Shown: positions 15,852 to 24,417, numbered from the stretch's first letter. The stretch: DNA of 53,244 bases from Nitriliruptorales bacterium (GCA_024637135.1 JAGXFT010000027.1:1-53244), one strand, 5' to 3'. Made by a program: numbers and translations. The notes: generated by a model from the sequence alone, not told the origin.

Positions 15852-17240
15852 ATGACCAGCAGGACCCGGAAGACCCTGGGGGTGGCAGGCGGGGCCCTGC
15901 TCCTCCTGACCATCGCCGGACCGGCCTCCGCCCAGGACGCCACCGTCGAATCCCTCGCCTACGACCTGGACGTCGTCTGGGTGGCCATCGCTGCGGCGTT
16001 GGTCTTCTTCATGCAGGCCGGCTTCACGCTCGTGGAGACCGGCTTCACCCGCGCCAAGAACTCCGCCAACATCGGTGCCAAGAACATGGCCGACATGGTG
16101 ATCGGCGCCGTCGCCTACTGGGCCGTGGGTGGCGCACTCGCCTACGGCGCAAGCGCGGGCGGGCTGCTGGGTACCTCCGGCTTCTTCTTCGAACCCGGCG
16201 TCGAGTCGGCGGTCCTGGGCGGCGACGGGGTCCAGTTCCTGTTCCAGTTGGTGTTCGCCGCCACCGCCGCCACGATCGTCTCCGGTGCCGTGGCCGAGCG
16301 CATGAACTTCGTCGGCTACCTCGCCGTCTCGCTGGTCATGACCGCCTTCATCTACCCGGTGGTCTCCCACTGGCAGTGGAGCGGTGACGGCTGGTTGAGC
16401 GCGCTGGGCTACTACGACTTCGCCGGCTCGTCGATCGTGCACCTCACCGGTGGCGTGGCCGCCTTCGTCGGGGCCGCCATCCTGGGCCCACGCATCGGGC
16501 GCTACAACGCCGACGGCACCAAGAACCCGATCCCGGGACACTCGGTCCCGCTCGGCCTCACCGGCGTGTTCATCCTGTGGATGGGCTGGTTCGGGTTCAA
16601 CGGTGGTTCGACGCTGGGCGCCAACGGCCTCGGCGCCGACATCGGCCACGTGCTGTTCACGACCGTCCTCGCCGGTGCCGCCGGTGGTCTCCTGGCCTTC
16701 CTCACCTCCTGGGGTGTCAGTGGCAAGCCCGATCCGATCATGGCCGGCAACGGTGTCCTCGCCGGTCTCGTCGGCATCACGGCCGGGCCCGACATGGCCG
16801 GTTCGCTCGGTGCCTTCGTCGTCGGTGCCATCTGTGGCGCCGTCGTGGTCGCGGCCATCCTCGGGATCGAGCGCATCAAGGTCGACGACCCGGTCGGTGC
16901 GGTGTCCGTCCACGGCGTGTGCGGTGCCATCGGCACGATCGCGGTCGGCTTCTACCCCGCTGCCCGCGCCAACGGCCAGTCGGTCGGTGTCCAGATCGTG
17001 GGCGTGCTGGCGATCACCGCGTTCGTCGCGGTCGTGACAGCCGCCCTGTTCCTCCTCGTCGACAAGATCTTCGGCCTCCGGGTCTCCAGCCAGATCGAGC
17101 TGGAGGGCCTGGACTGGCACGAGCACGGTGTGGAGGGCTACGCCGACGACATCCCTGTCGTCGCGCGGATGCTGGCCGAGCGCAAGGAGGAGGCCGCCGC
17201 GGCATCGGTCGGCGCGTCGGACTCCTCGACACTCGCCTGA
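15852..17240 (+). CDS. amt: Ammonium transporter (Amt/MEP/Rh family)
   Basis: 462 aa. A cleavable signal peptide (about 1-27, ending PASAQDA) precedes 11 predicted membrane helices. Family signatures include FFMQAGFTLVETGFTRAKNSANI, DFAGSSIVHLTGGVAAFVGA (with the pore His), GWFGFNGGST and VHGVCGAIGTIAVGFYP (second pore His). It imports ammonium. The ATG at 15852 has AGGAG 5 nt upstream. In many bacteria amt is followed by glnK (PII). Here a strong terminator follows and no PII gene is present, so control of this channel must come from elsewhere in the genome. A GlnR-like box lies upstream. Confidence 0.95.
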   Translation: MTSRTRKTLGVAGGALLLLTIAGPASAQDATVESLAYDLDVVWVAIAAALVFFMQAGFTLVETGFTRAKNSANIGAKNMADMVIGAVAYWAVGGALAYGASAGGLLGTSGFFFEPGVESAVLGGDGVQFLFQLVFAATAATIVSGAVAERMNFVGYLAVSLVMTAFIYPVVSHWQWSGDGWLSALGYYDFAGSSIVHLTGGVAAFVGAAILGPRIGRYNADGTKNPIPGHSVPLGLTGVFILWMGWFGFNGGSTLGANGLGADIGHVLFTTVLAGAAGGLLAFLTSWGVSGKPDPIMAGNGVLAGLVGITAGPDMAGSLGAFVVGAICGAVVVAAILGIERIKVDDPVGAVSVHGVCGAIGTIAVGFYPAARANGQSVGVQIVGVLAITAFVAVVTAALFLLVDKIFGLRVSSQIELEGLDWHEHGVEGYADDIPVVARMLAERKEEAAAASVGASDSSTLA

Positions 17241-17254
17241 AACGCCTCCATGGT

Positions 17255-17289
17255 CACGTCGGGCACCCCTTGGCGGGGTGCCCGACGTG
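17255..17289 (+). terminator. Strong terminator after amt
   Basis: A perfect 15-bp stem (CACGTCGGGCACCCC at 17255 with its complement at 17275) closes a 5-nt loop, 15 nt after the amt stop. No U-run follows. Confidence 0.8.
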
Positions 17290-17479
17290 CGTCATGGGCC
17301 CGATCCTCGACTGCTGAACATCCCCCGACCCACAGCACGATTGGATCCTGCATGGACTCGTCGACGACACCCGTGCGGGCGTCCGCACAGAACTCGGTCG
17401 CGGCCACCCCGCCGGGCAACCTGGCACCATCCCTTGGCCCCCGTCGTCCACGCAGCGGCCCCCTGGCCCCCGCGGGTCC

Positions 17480-17485
17480 TAGGCT
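17480..17485 (+). promoter_or_regulatory. -10 element upstream of glnA
   Basis: TAGGCT at 17480, 47 nt before the glnA GTG. The same hexamer precedes the sigma-factor leader ORF (38104) and the mscS gene (39460), and the related TAGGGT precedes gluA (22530) and the SDR gene (42199). No strong -35 is visible. The rest of 17290-17531 shows nothing else I can name. Confidence 0.4.
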
Positions 17486-17531
17486 GGACGAACGATCGAC
17501 CAGCCGCGACCAGGACAGATGGGGCCACCGC

Positions 17532-18860
17532 GTGGACAAGCAGCAGCAGTACGTCCTGCGAACCGTCGAAGAGCGTGACATCCGGTTCATCCGGCTGTGG
17601 TTCACCGACGTTCTCGGGTTCCTGAAGTCCGTGGCCATCACCGCCGCCGAACTCGAGAACGCGTTCGAGGAGGGGATCGGCTTCGACGGCTCGGCGATCG
17701 AGGGCTTCGCCCGCGTCCAGGAGGCCGACATGGTGGTCGCGCCGGACGCCTCCACCTTCCAGGTGCTGCCGTGGCGGCCCGAGTCACGCGGCGTGGCCCG
17801 GATGTTCTGCGACGTGGTGACGCCCGACGGGCGAGCCTTCGAGGCCGACCCGCGACAGGTGCTGAAGCGCCAGTTGCAGCGGGCCTCGGACCTGGGGTTC
17901 ACGTTCTACGTGCACCCGGAGATGGAGTTCTACCTCTTCGCGTCGCCGACCGACCCGACACCGCTGGACAACGGCTCGTACTTCGACATGACGCCGCTGG
18001 ACGTGCAGCAGGACTTCCGCCGCGAGACCATCGACCTGCTCGAGAAGATGGGCATCTCGGTCGAGTACTCCCACCACGAGGTCGGGCCCAGCCAACACGA
18101 GATCGACCTGCGCGACGCCGACGCGCTGACGATGGCCGACAACATCATGACGTTCCGCCTGATCGTCAAGGAGGTGGCGATCCAGCGTGGGATCTACGCC
18201 ACCTTCATGCCCAAGCCGCTGCAGTCCGAATGGGGCTCGGCGATGCACCTCCACCTGTCGTTGTTCGACGGGGACGACAACGCCTTCTACGACCCCACCG
18301 ACGGCGAACTGCACATGTCCGCGACCGCCCGGGCCTTCACGGCCGGGGTGCTACGCCACGCGCCCGAGTTCACCGCCATCACCAACCAGTGGGTCAACTC
18401 CTACAAGCGCCTGACGCCCGGGTTCGAAGCACCCGTGCACGTGTCGTGGGGCCAGGCCAACCGGTCGGCGCTGGTGCGCATCCCGCTGTCCAAGCCGGCC
18501 AAGGGTGCGGCCGCACGGATCGAGTACCGCGCGCCGGACCCGGCGGGCAACCCCTACCTCACCTTCTCGGTGCTGCTGGCCGCGGGCCTGCGCGGCATCG
18601 AGGAGGGCTATGACCTGCCGGCCCAGACCGAGGACAACATCTTCGAGATGAGTCCGGACGAACGTCGGGATGCCGGTATCGAGAGCCTGCCGAAGGACCT
18701 GGGTGAAGCCGTGGCCCGGATGGAGGACTCGGAGTTGGTGTGTGAGGTGCTGGGGGAGCGGCTGTTCGAGTTCTTCCTCGCGAACAAGCGCCGCGACTGG
18801 GACGCCTACGCCTCGTACGTGAGCCAGTTCGAACTGGACAAGTACCTGTCGATCCTGTGA
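17532..18860 (+). CDS. glnA: Glutamine synthetase, GlnA2-like (type I, short form)
   Basis: 442 aa, very close in length and motif order to mycobacterial GlnA2: RLWFTDVLGFLKSVAI, GFDGSAIEGFARV, the metal ligands in HPEMEFYLF and SHHEVGPSQHEIDLR, MPKP...GSAMHLHLS, NQWVNSYKRL, and RIEYRAPDPAGNPYLTF. It lacks the 25-residue insertion and the adenylylated-Tyr context of the long GSI-beta enzymes, so activity control by adenylylation is unlikely. The expected reaction is glutamate + NH3 + ATP to glutamine. Some streptomycete relatives act on polyamines instead, so substrate should be confirmed. The GTG start at 17532 has only a weak G-rich ribosome site. The stop overlaps the next gene (GTGA). Confidence 0.9.
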   Translation: MDKQQQYVLRTVEERDIRFIRLWFTDVLGFLKSVAITAAELENAFEEGIGFDGSAIEGFARVQEADMVVAPDASTFQVLPWRPESRGVARMFCDVVTPDGRAFEADPRQVLKRQLQRASDLGFTFYVHPEMEFYLFASPTDPTPLDNGSYFDMTPLDVQQDFRRETIDLLEKMGISVEYSHHEVGPSQHEIDLRDADALTMADNIMTFRLIVKEVAIQRGIYATFMPKPLQSEWGSAMHLHLSLFDGDDNAFYDPTDGELHMSATARAFTAGVLRHAPEFTAITNQWVNSYKRLTPGFEAPVHVSWGQANRSALVRIPLSKPAKGAAARIEYRAPDPAGNPYLTFSVLLAAGLRGIEEGYDLPAQTEDNIFEMSPDERRDAGIESLPKDLGEAVARMEDSELVCEVLGERLFEFFLANKRRDWDAYASYVSQFELDKYLSIL

Positions 18861-20173
18861 GCGACGACGAGGATCGCGAAGCCACGATCGTGGGGTGCCT
18901 GGACGAGGCCTTCGGATGGCTGGCCGAGACCGACGCCGACGCGCTGCGGCGCAAGTACCGCAAGATGGCCGCCGATCCGTTCGCGTTCTTCCGCGGCACG
19001 GCGCCGTTGTTCGTCGCCGACGTCGCCGACCTGGAGGACGACTGGCTGGACGACCGGACCTCGCGGATCTGGATCCACGGCGACCTGCATGCCGAGAACT
19101 TCGGTACCTACCTGGCCGGTGACGGCCGCTTCGTGTTCGACGTCAACGACTTCGACGAGGCCTACGTGGGTCCGTTCACGTGGGACCTGCGGCGGTTCAG
19201 CGCGTCGATGGCCCTGCTCGGCTGGCAGAAGGCGCTGCCGGACGAGGCCATCACGCGGTTGGTCGAGCGCTACGTGCGGGCCTACCTCGAACAGGTCGAG
19301 TCGTTCGTCGATGCCGGGGACGACGTCGAGTTCGGCCTGCGCCTGGACAACACCGACGGGCCGGTGCACGACCTGTTGCTGGCGTCGCGGCTGGCGACCC
19401 GGGTCGACCTGCTGGCCGAGCACACACGCATCGTCGACCACGAGCGCGAGTTCCGCGACGGCTTCGGGACCCGTGCACTGGCCGTGGACGAACTGGCGCA
19501 TGTCGCGTCCGCCTACACCGGCTACCTCGACACCATCCCCGATGACCGCCGGATGACGGATCTCGCCTACCAACTCAAGGGCATCATCGGGGCCTACGGG
19601 TTCGGCATCGGCTCGGCCGGGCTGCCGGCCTACAACCTTCTGATCGAGGGTCCCACGGAGGCGTTGCAGAACGACGTGATCCTGTCGCTCAAGCAGGGCA
19701 ACGTCGCCGCGGCCAGCCGGGTGGTCGACGACGACCACATCCGCGACTACTTCGACCACCACGGGCATCGCACCGCGGTGTCCCAGCGTGCCCTGCAGGC
19801 CCACGCCGACCCGTTGCTGGGCCACACCGAGATCGACGGCGTGGGGTTCGTGGTCAGCGAACTGTCGCCGCACGAGCACGACCTGCAGTGGGACGACCTG
19901 ACCGAGCCCGAGCAGATGCTGCCGGTGGTGCGTGACCTGGGCCGTGCGACCGCCAAGATCCACTGCGTGTCGGATTCCGACAGTGACCAGACCCTGGTCG
20001 AGTTCCAGACCGAGGAGGCGATCATGGACGCGGTCGGCGATGACCACGACGGGTTCGTGGCGGACCTGGTCGAGTTCGGGTTGGGCTACGGCGAGCAGGC
20101 CCGGACCGACCACCGCCTGTTCGTGGACGCGTTCCGCGGCGAGCGCATCCCGGGCCTCACCGCCACGAAGTGA
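18857..20173 (+). CDS. DUF2252 family protein (kinase-like fold)
   Basis: 438 aa. Recognisable as DUF2252 by RKYRKMAADPFAFFRG near the start, RIWIHGDLHAENFGTY with VFDVNDFDEAYVGPFTWDLRR (around 72-115), GSAGLPAYNLLIEGP and the C-terminal ATAKIH segment. The HGDLHxxN and DFDE pairs resemble the catalytic and metal-binding loops of APH/choline kinases, so a phosphotransferase role is plausible but unproven. Its GTG start overlaps the glnA stop by four bases, implying translational coupling to glutamine synthetase. The link to nitrogen metabolism is inference. Confidence 0.88.
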   Translation: MSDDEDREATIVGCLDEAFGWLAETDADALRRKYRKMAADPFAFFRGTAPLFVADVADLEDDWLDDRTSRIWIHGDLHAENFGTYLAGDGRFVFDVNDFDEAYVGPFTWDLRRFSASMALLGWQKALPDEAITRLVERYVRAYLEQVESFVDAGDDVEFGLRLDNTDGPVHDLLLASRLATRVDLLAEHTRIVDHEREFRDGFGTRALAVDELAHVASAYTGYLDTIPDDRRMTDLAYQLKGIIGAYGFGIGSAGLPAYNLLIEGPTEALQNDVILSLKQGNVAAASRVVDDDHIRDYFDHHGHRTAVSQRALQAHADPLLGHTEIDGVGFVVSELSPHEHDLQWDDLTEPEQMLPVVRDLGRATAKIHCVSDSDSDQTLVEFQTEEAIMDAVGDDHDGFVADLVEFGLGYGEQARTDHRLFVDAFRGERIPGLTATK

Positions 20174-20258
20174 CGACTGGCGCCGGGCGGGCCGGGGCGG
20201 CACCCTCACCACTCGCCACCGCCCGGTGGCCGCGCCTCCGACCACGACAGGGCCCGGC

Positions 20259-20900
20259 ATGTCCACGCTCACGGGGGTCGTGTTCGACCTCGACGGGACC
20301 CTCGTCGACACCGAATCGGTGTCGCACGAGGTGTTGGTCCAGTCCCTGGAGACGCTCGGCCACACCATCACCGACGACGAGCTCCATTCCCTGCGCGGCA
20401 TGGCGTGGTCGTACACCGGCCCATGGCTGCACGAGCGGTTCGGCGTCACCACCCAGCAGTACCGCGAGCTGTCCCGGCACGGCTGGGACGCGGCCTTCGC
20501 CGCGGGCATCGGCACCTTCGCGGACACCAGCGACGTGCTGGCCGGCCTGGTCGACGAGGGCGTCCCGGTGGCGGTCTGCACCTCGTCCGGCCGCGGACAC
20601 CTCGACCGCGTGCTCGCGGCCGTCCCGGCGTTGTCCGATGCCTTCACGGCGTCGGTGAGCGCCACCGATGTCACCAACCACAAGCCCGACCCCGAGCCCT
20701 ATCGCCTGGCCGTGTCGTTGCTGGGGACGCCGCCGGCACGCACGGTGGCGATCGAGGACACGGCCATCGGGGTCGCCGCCGCGAAGGGTGCCGGCCTGCG
20801 GGTGGTCGCCCGACGCAGCGGTCCACCCGTCGACCTGTCGGCCGCCCACCTCGAGGTCGCGGAGGTCACTCGTGACGCGCTCGAACGGGTCCTGGCCTGA
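20259..20900 (+). CDS. HAD-superfamily hydrolase (phosphatase, beta-phosphoglucomutase-like)
   Basis: 213 aa. All four HAD motifs are present: DLDGTLVDTES near residue 10 (nucleophile and acid Asp), the Thr/Ser of AVCTSSGRG, the Lys of NHKPDPEPY and the acidic pair of AIEDTAIGVAAAKGAG. A helical cap lies between motifs I and II, as in subfamily I. It probably dephosphorylates a small sugar phosphate or similar metabolite; the substrate is not evident. It starts at the ATG at 20259, about 85 nt after the DUF2252 gene. A CTGACC/GGTCAG inverted repeat lies between it and the convergent nucleosidase gene. Confidence 0.85.
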   Translation: MSTLTGVVFDLDGTLVDTESVSHEVLVQSLETLGHTITDDELHSLRGMAWSYTGPWLHERFGVTTQQYRELSRHGWDAAFAAGIGTFADTSDVLAGLVDEGVPVAVCTSSGRGHLDRVLAAVPALSDAFTASVSATDVTNHKPDPEPYRLAVSLLGTPPARTVAIEDTAIGVAAAKGAGLRVVARRSGPPVDLSAAHLEVAEVTRDALERVLA

Positions 20901-20919
20901 CTGACCACGTCCCGGTCAG
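20901..20919. terminator. Weak hairpin between convergent HAD and nucleosidase genes
   Basis: CTGACC (20901) and GGTCAG (20914) pair around 7 nt. It overlaps the last codon of the nucleosidase gene and could serve both transcripts. Confidence 0.35.
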
Positions 20920-21479
20920 CGGGCCCGGAGCAGGCCGGTGTCGACGAGGTGGATGGCGAGGGCACGGGCGCAGTGGTCCATGGCCAGTTGCCAGGTCATC
21001 GCGGCGTCGCCGTCCGCGCCGTCGCTGACGCACTTCACCACGCGCACGGCGATGTCGAGGGCGTGGCACGCGGCCACCACCGCGTAGCCCTCCATGTCCA
21101 CCAGGTCGGCCCGGGTGGCCAGGCTGGCGCGCACGGCCCGGTCGGTGACGAAGCGGTCGCCGGTCGCCAGGGTCACGCCGGCCCGCCCCAGGTCCAGGGG
21201 TCCCCCCGGCATGGTGCGGCCCACCAGGTGCGAGATGCCGTCCACGTCGAGGTCGTGCTGCACCACCCGGCCCACCTCCACCACGGTGCCCATGGCCTGT
21301 CCTCGCAGGCCGCCGGCCGTCCCGACGTTGACGACCAGGTCGACGTCGGGTCGCTCGCGCAGGTGGCCCGCCAGCCGGGTCGCCGCACTGACCTTGCCCA
21401 CCCCGAGCTCCAGCACCTCCGCCGTCGACGGCAGCGCGGCGACCTCCTCGGCCAGGGCGGAGACGAACAGCGTCGTCAC
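20916..21479 (-). CDS. MTA/SAH nucleosidase-like (futalosine hydrolase-like) phosphorylase-superfamily protein
   Basis: 187 aa, shorter than typical MTAN (about 230). PNP/UDP superfamily signatures are present: VSALAEEVAAL near the start, LELGVGKVSAATRL, VVNVGTAGGLRG, VDMEGYAVVAACH (substrate-binding Met-Glu) and KCVSDGAD (catalytic Asp). It should hydrolyse an adenosine-type N-glycosidic bond in methylthioadenosine, S-adenosylhomocysteine or futalosine. The GTG at 21479 overlaps the stop of the upstream methyltransferase gene (GTGA), and SAH is the by-product of methyl transfer, so an SAH-recycling role fits the context. Confidence 0.82.
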   Translation of the reverse strand: MTTLFVSALAEEVAALPSTAEVLELGVGKVSAATRLAGHLRERPDVDLVVNVGTAGGLRGQAMGTVVEVGRVVQHDLDVDGISHLVGRTMPGGPLDLGRAGVTLATGDRFVTDRAVRASLATRADLVDMEGYAVVAACHALDIAVRVVKCVSDGADGDAAMTWQLAMDHCARALAIHLVDTGLLRAR

Positions 21480-22234
21480 GAGGTCGTGGTCCGCACCGGG
21501 TCCGGTGGCTCCGGGGCAGTCAGGTCCATGGCCGCACCGCGGGTGCCGGTCCGTGCGCGGTCGTCGACCCCTTCGCGCGGGCGGCATCCGATGGTGATCC
21601 GCCGGGCACGGTCGTGGTGCACGGTCACCACGCCGACGAATCCGGCGGTCCGCAGGTCGGCCTCCACCTGGTCGCTGGTGACGGGGTGGTGGGTCGTCCC
21701 GAAGCAGCGGGCGAAGTCATCGACCGCCATGGCCTGGTCGTCGGTGTAGCCCAGGGCCAGGCGTCCGCCCGGTTCGAGCAGGTCGTGGAGGTGGGTGAAG
21801 TTCGCCACGCGGTCGGCCATGAAGTAGACGACGTTGACGCCCCATGCGGCCTGCAGTGGCACCACCAGTTGCAGGTCGAGCAGCGTGGCGTGGTGGAGGT
21901 GGAGGCGACGCCGTCGGACCGCATGCCGGTGTCGGCGGCCCACGCGCCGCAGCATCGGCCCGGACGGGTCGACCGCGTGGATCACCAGGTCGGCGGCATC
22001 CATGGCGGCGTCGACGCCCTGGCCCGGCCCACAGCCGACCTCCAGGACCCGCTGGCCGTCATGCAGGTCCAGTGCCGCGACGACCGCGCGCACCAGGTCC
22101 GTGTTGGACTCGACCATCGCGTTGGCCGCGAGGTGGCCGAGGAGCCCGGTCGGTTCGGCCAACCGCGCGACGTAGTCGGCACGCCAGCGGCCGTGGCCGA
22201 CGGCGGTCACCCCACGGGCGAGTCCTCCCCACAT
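21476..22234 (-). CDS. Class I SAM-dependent methyltransferase
   Basis: 252 aa. Motif I is VLEVGCGPGQGVDAA (about residue 65), followed by the acidic post-I strand IHAVDPSGPMLRRV, a His/Arg-rich stretch, and DLLEPGGRLALGYTDDQ (motif III). This is a Rossmann-fold small-molecule methyltransferase resembling UbiE/CmoA-type enzymes. The acceptor is unknown. The ATG at 22234 has GAGGGG about 7 nt upstream. It is coupled through a GTGA overlap to a nucleosidase that could degrade its SAH product. Confidence 0.82.
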   Translation of the reverse strand: MWGGLARGVTAVGHGRWRADYVARLAEPTGLLGHLAANAMVESNTDLVRAVVAALDLHDGQRVLEVGCGPGQGVDAAMDAADLVIHAVDPSGPMLRRVGRRHRHAVRRRRLHLHHATLLDLQLVVPLQAAWGVNVVYFMADRVANFTHLHDLLEPGGRLALGYTDDQAMAVDDFARCFGTTHHPVTSDQVEADLRTAGFVGVVTVHHDRARRITIGCRPREGVDDRARTGTRGAAMDLTAPEPPDPVRTTTS

Positions 22235-22579
22235 GCCATGCCCTCGTCTTGCCTCCACCCAGCATGGCCTCCGGGGCCCCCACACGTCAATCCCCATCAC
22301 ATCAGCCGCGGGCGTGGACGCCGGCGGCGTGCGCGGATGGCGGTCGCCGTGTGGCGTGGGTCGAGCGATCGTGTTTCGTGCGTGTGACGACGGCCGCCCA
22401 CGAAACCGGGACCCCGGAGTGCCACGAACCGGAAACCGGTCACCACGGGCAGGTCGGTCACGAAATCTGGTGGTGCGGGCGCCCGCGCACGCATGGCGGG
22501 AAGTGCTCGTGATGCCACGGCCGCGGTAGTAGGGTGGCTTCGGGCACCACGGTGCCGCGCGACGACAAGGGAACAGCGC
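22235..22579. promoter_or_regulatory. Divergent intergenic region before gluA with four CACGAA boxes
   Basis: 345 bp with no gene. TTTCGTG at 22374 and CACGAAA at 22399 form an inverted pair, followed by CACGAAC at 22423 and CACGAAA at 22459. A TAGGGT -10-like hexamer is at 22530-22535, 44 nt before the gluA ATG, so the boxes lie about 65-160 bp upstream of the likely transcription start. This looks like an activator or repressor cluster for the transporter operon. Confidence 0.45.
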
Positions 22580-23320
22580 ATGGCGGACGCACTGGTCACG
22601 ATGACCGGCATCAACAAGTGGTATGGCGAGTTGCACGCCCTCAAGGACGTCAACCTCAACGTCCACGAGGGCGAGGTCGTGGTGGTCATCGGCCCGTCCG
22701 GGTCCGGCAAGTCGACCCTGATCCGAACCATCAATCGACTCGAGCCGATCCAGGAGGGCGAGATCCTGATCGACGGTGAGCGCCTCCCGGAGGAGGGCAA
22801 GGGGCTGGCCAAGCTTCGCGCCGAGGTTGGGATGGTCTTCCAGTCGTTCAACCTGTTCGCCCACAAGACGATCCTGGAGAACGTGACCCTTGGCCCCGTC
22901 AAGGTGCTCAAGATGGACAAGGGCGAGGCCGAGCAGCGCGCCCGTGACCTGCTGGAGCGGGTCGGGGTCGGCCACCAGGCCGACAAGTACCCGGCCGAAC
23001 TGTCCGGCGGGCAGCAGCAGCGGGTCGCGATCGCGCGTGCGCTGGCCATGGACCCCAAGATCATGCTCTTCGACGAGCCGACCTCGGCGTTGGACCCGGA
23101 GATGATCAACGAGGTCCTCCAGGTCATGCTCGACCTGGCCGAGGGCGGCACCACGATGGTCGTCGTCACCCACGAGATGGGCTTTGCCCGCTCGGCCGCC
23201 GATCGCGTGGTCTTCATGGACAAAGGCGAAATCGTCGAGGAGAACGACCCCGAGTCCTTCTACCACAACGCCGACACGGAACGCGCACGGGACTTCCTGT
23301 CCAAGATCATCACCCACTGA
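22580..23320 (+). CDS. gluA: Glutamate-type amino acid ABC transporter, ATP-binding protein
   Basis: 246 aa. The full ABC signature set is present: Walker A GPSGSGKSTLIRTI (about 36-49), Q-loop VFQSFNLF, signature LSGGQQQRVAIARALA, Walker B IMLFDEPTSALDPE and switch His in VVVTHEMGFA. This sequence type is the polar amino acid (PAAT) GlnQ/GluA class. The cytoplasmic ATPase powers uptake through GluC/GluD with the lipoprotein GluB. The order ATPase-binding protein-permease-permease equals corynebacterial gluABCD. The ATG at 22580 has AAGGGA upstream. Confidence 0.93.
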   Translation: MADALVTMTGINKWYGELHALKDVNLNVHEGEVVVVIGPSGSGKSTLIRTINRLEPIQEGEILIDGERLPEEGKGLAKLRAEVGMVFQSFNLFAHKTILENVTLGPVKVLKMDKGEAEQRARDLLERVGVGHQADKYPAELSGGQQQRVAIARALAMDPKIMLFDEPTSALDPEMINEVLQVMLDLAEGGTTMVVVTHEMGFARSAADRVVFMDKGEIVEENDPESFYHNADTERARDFLSKIITH

Positions 23321-23388
23321 CCAACCCCCCGACCCCCAAACTGGGTGTGGCGACCACCGCCGGCACCCGCGACCAAGGAGCACATGCA

Positions 23389-24339
23389 ATGCGAATGCGA
23401 CGTAGTCAACGAGTCGGCGTGGTCGTCATGGCCTCCGCCGCGATGATCCTGGCCGCCTGTGGCGATGACGCCGACCCAGCGACCGAGGGATCGGACACCG
23501 GCAGCGAGGCGATGTCGGAAACGGGCAGCGAGATGATGTCCGAGACCGGCAGCGAGATGATGTCCGAGACCGGCAGCGAAACCGCCGTTGGCGGTGAGGA
23601 CGTGGCCGCCATCCAGGAGGCGGGGACGATCCGCGTCGGGACGAAGTACGACCAGCCACTGTTCGGGGTGAACTCCCCGTCCGGCGTGGTCGGCTTCGAT
23701 GCCGAGATCGCGAGGCTTGTCGCCGAGTCCCTGGGAGTCGAGGTCGAGTTCAGCGAAGCCGTGTCCGCCAACCGCGAGCCGTTCCTCGAGACCGACCAGG
23801 TCGACATGGTCGCCGCGACCTACACCATCAACGACGAGCGCGACGAGGTCGTGGACTTCGCCGGCCCGTACTACGTCGCCGGCCAGGACATCATGGTCGC
23901 CGCCGGCAACCCCGAGGGCATCGAGGGCATCGACAGCCTCAACAGTGCCGACATCACGACCTGCACCGCCGAGGGGTCGACCTCGTTGGACAACCTCAAC
24001 GAGATGGCGCCCGACGCGGACGTGATCACGTTCGACACCTATTCCAAGTGCGCCGACGCGATGGGCCAGGGCCGTGCCGCTGCCGTGACGACCGACAACG
24101 TCATCCTGATCGGGCTGATCTCGGAAGCGCCGGACGACTTCGAGCTCGTCGACAACCCGTTCACCGAGGAGCCCTACGGCCTCGGCGTGCCGGAGGGCAG
24201 TGACCTGCGCTGCTACGTCAACGGCGTCCTCCAGGAGGCCTACGACAGTGGTGCCTGGGCCACCGCCTACGAAGAGACCGTGGGCACGGCCGGGGCCAAG
24301 ACGCCCGAGCCGCCCGAGATCAACAACGACGGCTGCTGA
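23389..24339 (+). CDS. gluB: Glutamate-type ABC transporter substrate-binding lipoprotein
   Basis: 316 aa. A lipoprotein signal peptide ends in the lipobox LAAC with Cys24. Next is a surface linker of about 35 residues built from repeated SETGSEMM units. The periplasmic-binding type II fold covers about 65-300 (GTIRVGTKYDQPLFGV, VGFDAEIARLVAESLGVEVEF, DMVAATYTINDERDEVVDFAGPYYVAGQ), matching glutamate/glutamine/aspartate-binding proteins. It ends in a Cys. AAGGAG lies 8 nt before the ATG at 23389. Lipid-anchored outside the membrane, it hands substrate to GluCD. Confidence 0.93.
   Translation: MRMRRSQRVGVVVMASAAMILAACGDDADPATEGSDTGSEAMSETGSEMMSETGSEMMSETGSETAVGGEDVAAIQEAGTIRVGTKYDQPLFGVNSPSGVVGFDAEIARLVAESLGVEVEFSEAVSANREPFLETDQVDMVAATYTINDERDEVVDFAGPYYVAGQDIMVAAGNPEGIEGIDSLNSADITTCTAEGSTSLDNLNEMAPDADVITFDTYSKCADAMGQGRAAAVTTDNVILIGLISEAPDDFELVDNPFTEEPYGLGVPEGSDLRCYVNGVLQEAYDSGAWATAYEETVGTAGAKTPEPPEINNDGC
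23494..23580 (+). repeat. 24-bp tandem repeat inside gluB (linker)
   Basis: Two exact in-frame copies of a 24-bp unit, flanked by two degenerate ones, encode the Ser-Glu-Thr-Gly-rich linker just after the lipid-anchored cysteine. Such repeats expand and contract easily without breaking the frame. Confidence 0.75.
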
Positions 24340-24352
24340 ACCTCAGGCACGC

Positions 24353-24382
24353 CGGGGTGGCGCGATTCGTCGCGCCACCCCG
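24353..24382 (+). terminator. UUCG-capped hairpin between gluB and gluC
   Basis: A perfect 13-bp stem (CGGGGTGGCGCGA at 24353 with its complement at 24370) is closed by a TTCG tetraloop, 13 nt after the gluB stop. It probably acts as a partial terminator or 3' mRNA stabiliser, letting the binding protein outnumber the permeases. Confidence 0.75.
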
Positions 24383-24417
24383 AACCCCCGACGGACGTGC
24401 ACGGAGCAGGAGTCCGG

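Noticed and set aside
22421-22436. GlnR box before gluA
   Set aside because: Only one GCCAC-N6-GAAAC pair fits; neighbouring pentamers do not keep the 6-bp steps, unlike the site before amt.
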